A stretch of 22,934 nt of DNA from IMG/VR virus record IMGVR_UViG_3300025141_012153, positions 1 through 22,934 of that record, one strand, 5' to 3'. The DNA comes from a virus. The position numbers were made by a program, and so were the translations under genes. Within the stretch, counting starts at the first letter, position 1. Every line of letters starts with the position of its first letter. Positions 16,201 to 22,200 of the stretch are shown piece after piece. The notes under the pieces are model-generated. The model ran no database searches and was not told the DNA's origin. It was given only the letters and a program-made list of their open reading frames with translations.

Positions 16201-19200
16201 AGGATAAAATATTATTTCCAGAAGAGCCTTCAGTTCTATCACTGTCTGAAGTTAATATACCAGAGGAAAATAAGAAGCAGTTTACAGATAACATATCAAA
16301 AGTTTTGGGATATGGCGAAGAATTTACAGATTTTCGCATATCAATAGAAGAAGGTGAAGTTGAATTACATTGTATCCCAGAAAGAGAACCGGCTACTTAT
16401 GTTGACTTAGAGGGTCAAAAAAGTGACGTTATTGAGCAAAAGAAAAAGCATACTGGAGAAATTGGATTTAATAAAGAAAAAATGGATTCTTTGTTAAACG
16501 AAACATATGCTTATTATAAAAATTTTGATTATGATGAATATACTGCTCATCCTATTGATGATGGACATCCTTCATGTTTAATAAGTGATATTTGGTCTGA
16601 TCCATATGGGGCGGGAGGAAAATTTTTTGATCCAAATACTAAATTATCTTTGGTGTTTTCCGACAGAGTAGATGAGTTAAGTTATGAGGCAGTATATGAA
16701 CAAAAAAAAGACTTAGTTATTATTTATATTCCAGAAGATAGTCCTATTGATTGGCGAAGAGTAACACATGTAATTGAACATGAATTAATTCATAGTGGGC
16801 AGGTAGACTTAGGTACATACATTAGTTCAGATCAAAATTTTTTATTATATTTATTAAATAGAAGTGAGATAGATGCTAGGTGGGGAGAAATTCTTTTTTC
16901 TCTAAGAAAATTTGGTCCGTCAGGAGAATATTATAAATTACTTAATTCTGAAAGAAGGCGCATGACAAGAACAGAAAAGAGTAAATTTGATGCCGCTATC
17001 AAAAAATTACGGCAAGCATATTCGAACATTATTTTAGAAACTATAAATGAAGGACATAATTCTATTGATATGGTACATAAGGCTCTTGGAGGGAAGTTTT
17101 CCAAAGAAGCTATTCAAAAATATTTTGAAGAGTTGGACTATTATGGTAAAACTTTTAAAGCGGCAAGACTTAGCAAAATAGTAAGTTTGTCTAAAAATGC
17201 TTCTGAGAGAGATAGTTTTAAAATATTATATCACATAGGTAAAAGACCCGCCACTCCTCAACCTTATAGGCACAATTTAGAAAAGGGGAGAATTAGGCAT
17301 GTTAAGGAAGATGGAAAATGGGCAGAAAAACAATATGATACTGCCGCATTTCTTACTGATGATTGGGTAAAAGTATGGCGTAATCATGGGATAAGAGGAA
17401 ATATTTATATTTATAGAATACCAATGGCTTTAATTAAAGAAGCTGGTGGAATTACTGAATATGATTGGGCACCTGAAATTGTCATTGACGGAGACTTATG
17501 GAATAAATATCAGAATAAAATAAAATTGATTGGCTCTATTGATGAAGATAAGGCGGAAGAAGAGGCCAGAAGTAATGAAGCGGATTGGAGACTTATTCCT
17601 GGAACTAAAGATGAGCCTCCTATTATATTTCCTGAAAATGTTAAAGACGCTGCGGTTTCTAGATATAGTGTAATTAAGAAATTGGCAAAAGATTTTGTAT
17701 TATATCATTATGCCCCAAGAGAATTTGGGGAAGAAATAGAAAAAAATGGATTGAAAACTCCTTATTCGTTAGTTAAAAGCAAGCATAAGGAAGAATTTAT
17801 AGAGAAGTATCGTGAAAGAGCTTCTATAGCATTAGACAAGCCCGAGGCAGAAGTTACAACAAGTGATGTTTTAAAAAGTCTTGAAATAAGAAGAAATACA
17901 ATGTTTGATGGCGAAGGGGGTTCACGGGCATTATCTGCATTCTTAGAACCAATTCCCAACGTAAAAGGAATGAATAAAGATATTAAGAAATTTATGGAAG
18001 AAGAAGATTTATATGAAATAAATTTTAATTCAGCTATTAGAGATGGTGTAATAGAAAAAGCTGCTATTGTGGAAGAAAAACCTCGCAGTGAGCGTCCCGT
18101 AGAATTAGAAGATTTAGAACAAGAATTGTTTGATTCCAAAATAGAAGATCGACAATGGGAAGAAAAGGGCAAGTTTTATTTTTCTGGAAAAGCACACGCT
18201 ATGCTCGTATTAAAAGATGGTATTTTGCCAAGCAAATACATAGAAAAAATAACAGAACAGAGTCTTGATGACATTTATCGTACTCGCTCTGAAGGTAATT
18301 TATATGGAGATGATGACGAGGAGCTTCCCTCTGGTGATAGTGGATGTATAACAAATCCTCGCCCAATGATATTTGCTCCAGCAGAAAAAAAGATGCTAGA
18401 AAGAATTTGGGCATTTGGAGAGCTATGTAAGTTTGCCGCTGACGGAGAAGATGATGAAAATCCAGAAAAAACCAATGAAGAGGAAGTTGCTGAGGAAGTT
18501 GCTGAGGAAGTTGCTGAGGAAGTTGTAGAAGCTCCAAAATTTGTATCTCCAATGGGAAGAAAAGTTCAAGAGTGGATCCCAACTGAGCCGCCAAAAAATC
18601 ATACTGAAGAGGAAGAATTTGCTGAAGAAGAGGAAGAATTTGCTGAAGAAGAGGAAGAATTTGCTGAAGAAGAGGAAGAATTTGCTGAAGAAGAGGAGGA
18701 AGGCGAAGAAGAAGATAATGGTGACGATGATGAAACCTATTATGTAGATTATGCTGACTTAGGTGGATTTATGGAAATAGATATGAGTGATGAGGATCCT
18801 GCTGAAGACCCTGATTATGAAAGTAAGTTGGAAGAACTCACTGTGCTATCACCAACTCTAGAAAGTAATGATTGGCCGGAATCTGAAAGAAAAAAATATT
18901 ATATAGCAATAGAGGAAATCCGCAAAGAACATCCGGGTGCTATTGGCGGGTTTGCTCCTCTTGCTGGAAAAAAGGGTATGAAGTTTATTATAACTCCCCC
19001 TCCCGAAGCAAAAACAATAGATGATGCTCTTCTTTCGCAAATAGCTAAGAAGCCTAAATATTCTCAAAATGAAATGGGATTTATAGCTTCAGTATTTACT
19101 CAGGAAAATTTATCTACAATACGTGGGATAGACGACATTTTTTCTTCCTTACGAGGCTTAAATGATTTTAGCAAACACTTGAAAAAAAATCCTAATTTTA

Positions 19201-22200
19201 TATCAAATGTAGTCTATCCTGAGATTGCCAATAAGGTTTTTCCAAGAGTATTTAAGCATCTCACAAGATATATTTATTATGAGGGTGGGACAAGTGAAAA
19301 GAATGTCCGAAAACTTTTTATCCGTGGTATTCCGATAGAGAAAGAAAACATTATGACAGGCAAAATTGTCAATGTGGCATTAATGAAATATGCTCAAGAA
19401 GAATTGTGTAAAATTATTAAAGTATATTTAGAAAGTTCCACTGTAGAGATAAGAAAACAGCCAATTATAAGATATTGCATATCAGCTTGTATTAATAATA
19501 TAAAAAATCATTTAGTAAAAGAATATTTATCTGCCGCTTCTGGAAGAATGTATAAAAAGGAAGTTCGACCAGCCTGTATGAATTGTAAAGTCAATGGTGC
19601 AAAGATGGCCGCTTTATATAATATTACAGATGCAGGTTTTTATAAACCACTAACTAGGTCTGGAGACAAAAGATCTCATTATAAATATTCTTGTCCAAAT
19701 TGTGAAAAGTGGCAAGAAAAATTAATGGAAGAATCTGCAAAACACAAGAAAACGGCACTAGATGCGAAAAGACAATTCGATATAACTAAAGCTCCGGAAT
19801 TTTTAAGAGTTGCTCAAGAATCATTAGATGAGGCGAATACAATAGCCGCTAAGGCTACAAATCTTGATGTATTTATTAATCCATCACGAGCCCACATGGC
19901 ATGTCCTAATAGAGATTGTCCTGGTGGGATGAAGCATCCTAGCGGCAAGATGATAAGTAAGTTTCCATTAAATAGTATTGATTGGGAAAATAAATGGTGG
20001 GATAATATTTCTGGGCAACAAAAAATGAATATTTTAAGAAAACTTGCTATTCATTATAGAATATATCCTCCTGAGACCTTTAATAGTTTAGATTCGCCTA
20101 TTGTTTCAACTATACCAAGTTATAAATATATTTCAGAAACTCCCAAGTGGCTAGCGTTTGTCCCATTCCATTGTCCATTTTGTAAAACAACATTTCAGCC
20201 ACAAGAAGTTTCCGGACAAAATGGTGGTTGGGCGGGATTAATTGTGCCTCCTAGACTTTTGGACTGGGTAGATAGTATTTTGCTTGACTCCGCAGATAAA
20301 GAAAGTACTCCCGATCTATTAGAAGAGGGATCTGGGGGAGAGGATGAGGGGGAAATTGCTGAAGTTAAAGAATTTGACGATTGGACAAATGTTAAAGATC
20401 CGGAGCAAGAAGAAGAATATGAGGTAGAAGAGGGAGTAGAGGCGTCAGGAATGGGGGAAATAGAAGAAATGCAGGCAGATATTCTACAGCTTGTGGATAT
20501 TATTAGACTTGAATTTGTAAGATTGATGCTTATTTGGAAAAAAGACTTCATGCTAGGAATGAAGTCTTCCAGACGATTTAAGGGGAAGAAATTATCAGAT
20601 AAGGAATCCATTATTAATGCGTTCGATAAAAGAATGGAAATAGTAGAATATATTATAGCTAAAATGAAATATGATCCAGAATTTGGTAGAGACATTCTTA
20701 AGAGTTATGTTAATGTAACGCAGTATGATGGTATAAAAATTTTAGAAAGATATAATGCTCATCTTAAATTAAAAAGAAGAGAGCTTGGATTTTATAAGCC
20801 CTATGAACATCAAGATATAATTCGTTGTAAAAAAGAAATTGTAGCACTTCAAAGAAAAAAAGAGGGTGTTAAGGAAAAAATCGCCTCTTTTGCGAAGTCT
20901 AAAAAAATTATTGGTGCTGGAATGTCTCGCCTTATTCCAGATGTGATTCAGGAAAAAATACAAATAGATTTGAGAGAAATTAGGGAAGATTTGGGAGAAA
21001 ATGCTTCTCTTGAGGAATATTGTAAAATACTGACTGAAGATTGGGGAACTATTGCTGGTGAAAATTTACGAGGCTTATTTCCAAATGTTAGGTTAGATCA
21101 TAAATTCAAACCATATTTTGGCATGATGTGTGAAGTGAAGGAAGGTGGAATAATAGTATTACCCAAACAATTTCGTAAAAATGAAAATTTATTGATTGGT
21201 GATGTATTATTTTTACAGAATGTTAGTGAAAGACAGCAGTTCACTTTCTCTTTTGACTTAAATAAGTTCCCGAGTAGTAAAATTAGTTCTAACTACCTTA
21301 TATTGCATGACATAAAGGAGAAGGGATCTTCTGTAACTCACAAAGATATTAAATTAAAATTAGATATGATTAAAAAAGATTTTAATATTGATTTAGGGAA
21401 ACCAAAGACTTATGTTTATTTGGCCGCTTTTGTAATAAATAGAAAAGAAACTATGCAGGATACTATATATAAATTATATGGGATTGACCCTCGCAGAAAA
21501 ACACGCCCCGAGATTTCTATCAAATTATTAGAAAGTTTCAAAGAAGGCGGATTAAATAAAGATCATGGCAGCACTGAAATTTTAAATAACTGGGAAAATA
21601 TGCTTAAGGTTTCTGGATATAGTTCTTCTGGGTTACGAGAAAGAGCTAATATTATAGACGATACACATGAAATGTATTTTTCTGAGATGGGGCCAAAACT
21701 TGCTTCTCTTAAAGAGTACAAAAATAAAAGAAATTTTAATGAGACATCTGAGCCAAAAGGCAAAAAGGGAAATGGCGCAAATAAATATCGATTTGTAATA
21801 CAAGATCATGATGCCGAAAAAGCTGGTCGCCATTTTGATTTACGTTTAGAAAACGACAGTGGTTCCCTCTCTTCTTGGGCAATACCAAAACATAAATTGC
21901 CTAGCGGAAAAGCAAAACTTTTAGCAGTAAAAACAGAAGATCATCCTTTAGAATATCGTTCGTTTCAGGGAGAAATTGAAAATGGATATGGCAAAGGTCA
22001 TATGACAATTCATGATTCTGGAACATATGAAGAAATTGAGTCTAAATCGGATAGTGTTATTTTCAAATTAAATGGAAAAAAAGAAAAGGGATCCTATACA
22101 TTATTTAATACTGAAGACAAACAATGGTTAATAATGAAACATAATGAAAAGAAAGGGGTTGCAAGAATTGATAAAATAAAAAAACTTGCTGAAAATTCTA

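Noticed and set aside
18541-18747. Small + frame giving a Lys/Leu/Arg repeat resembling a basic DNA-binding peptide
   Set aside because: It is a frame-shifted reading of the FAEEEEE repeat inside the giant gene.
21130-21215. AbrB-like DNA-binding strand (GIIVLPKQFRKNENLLIGDV, residues 2630-2649)
   Set aside because: The similarity covers one strand-turn only and could be chance in a beta-rich region.
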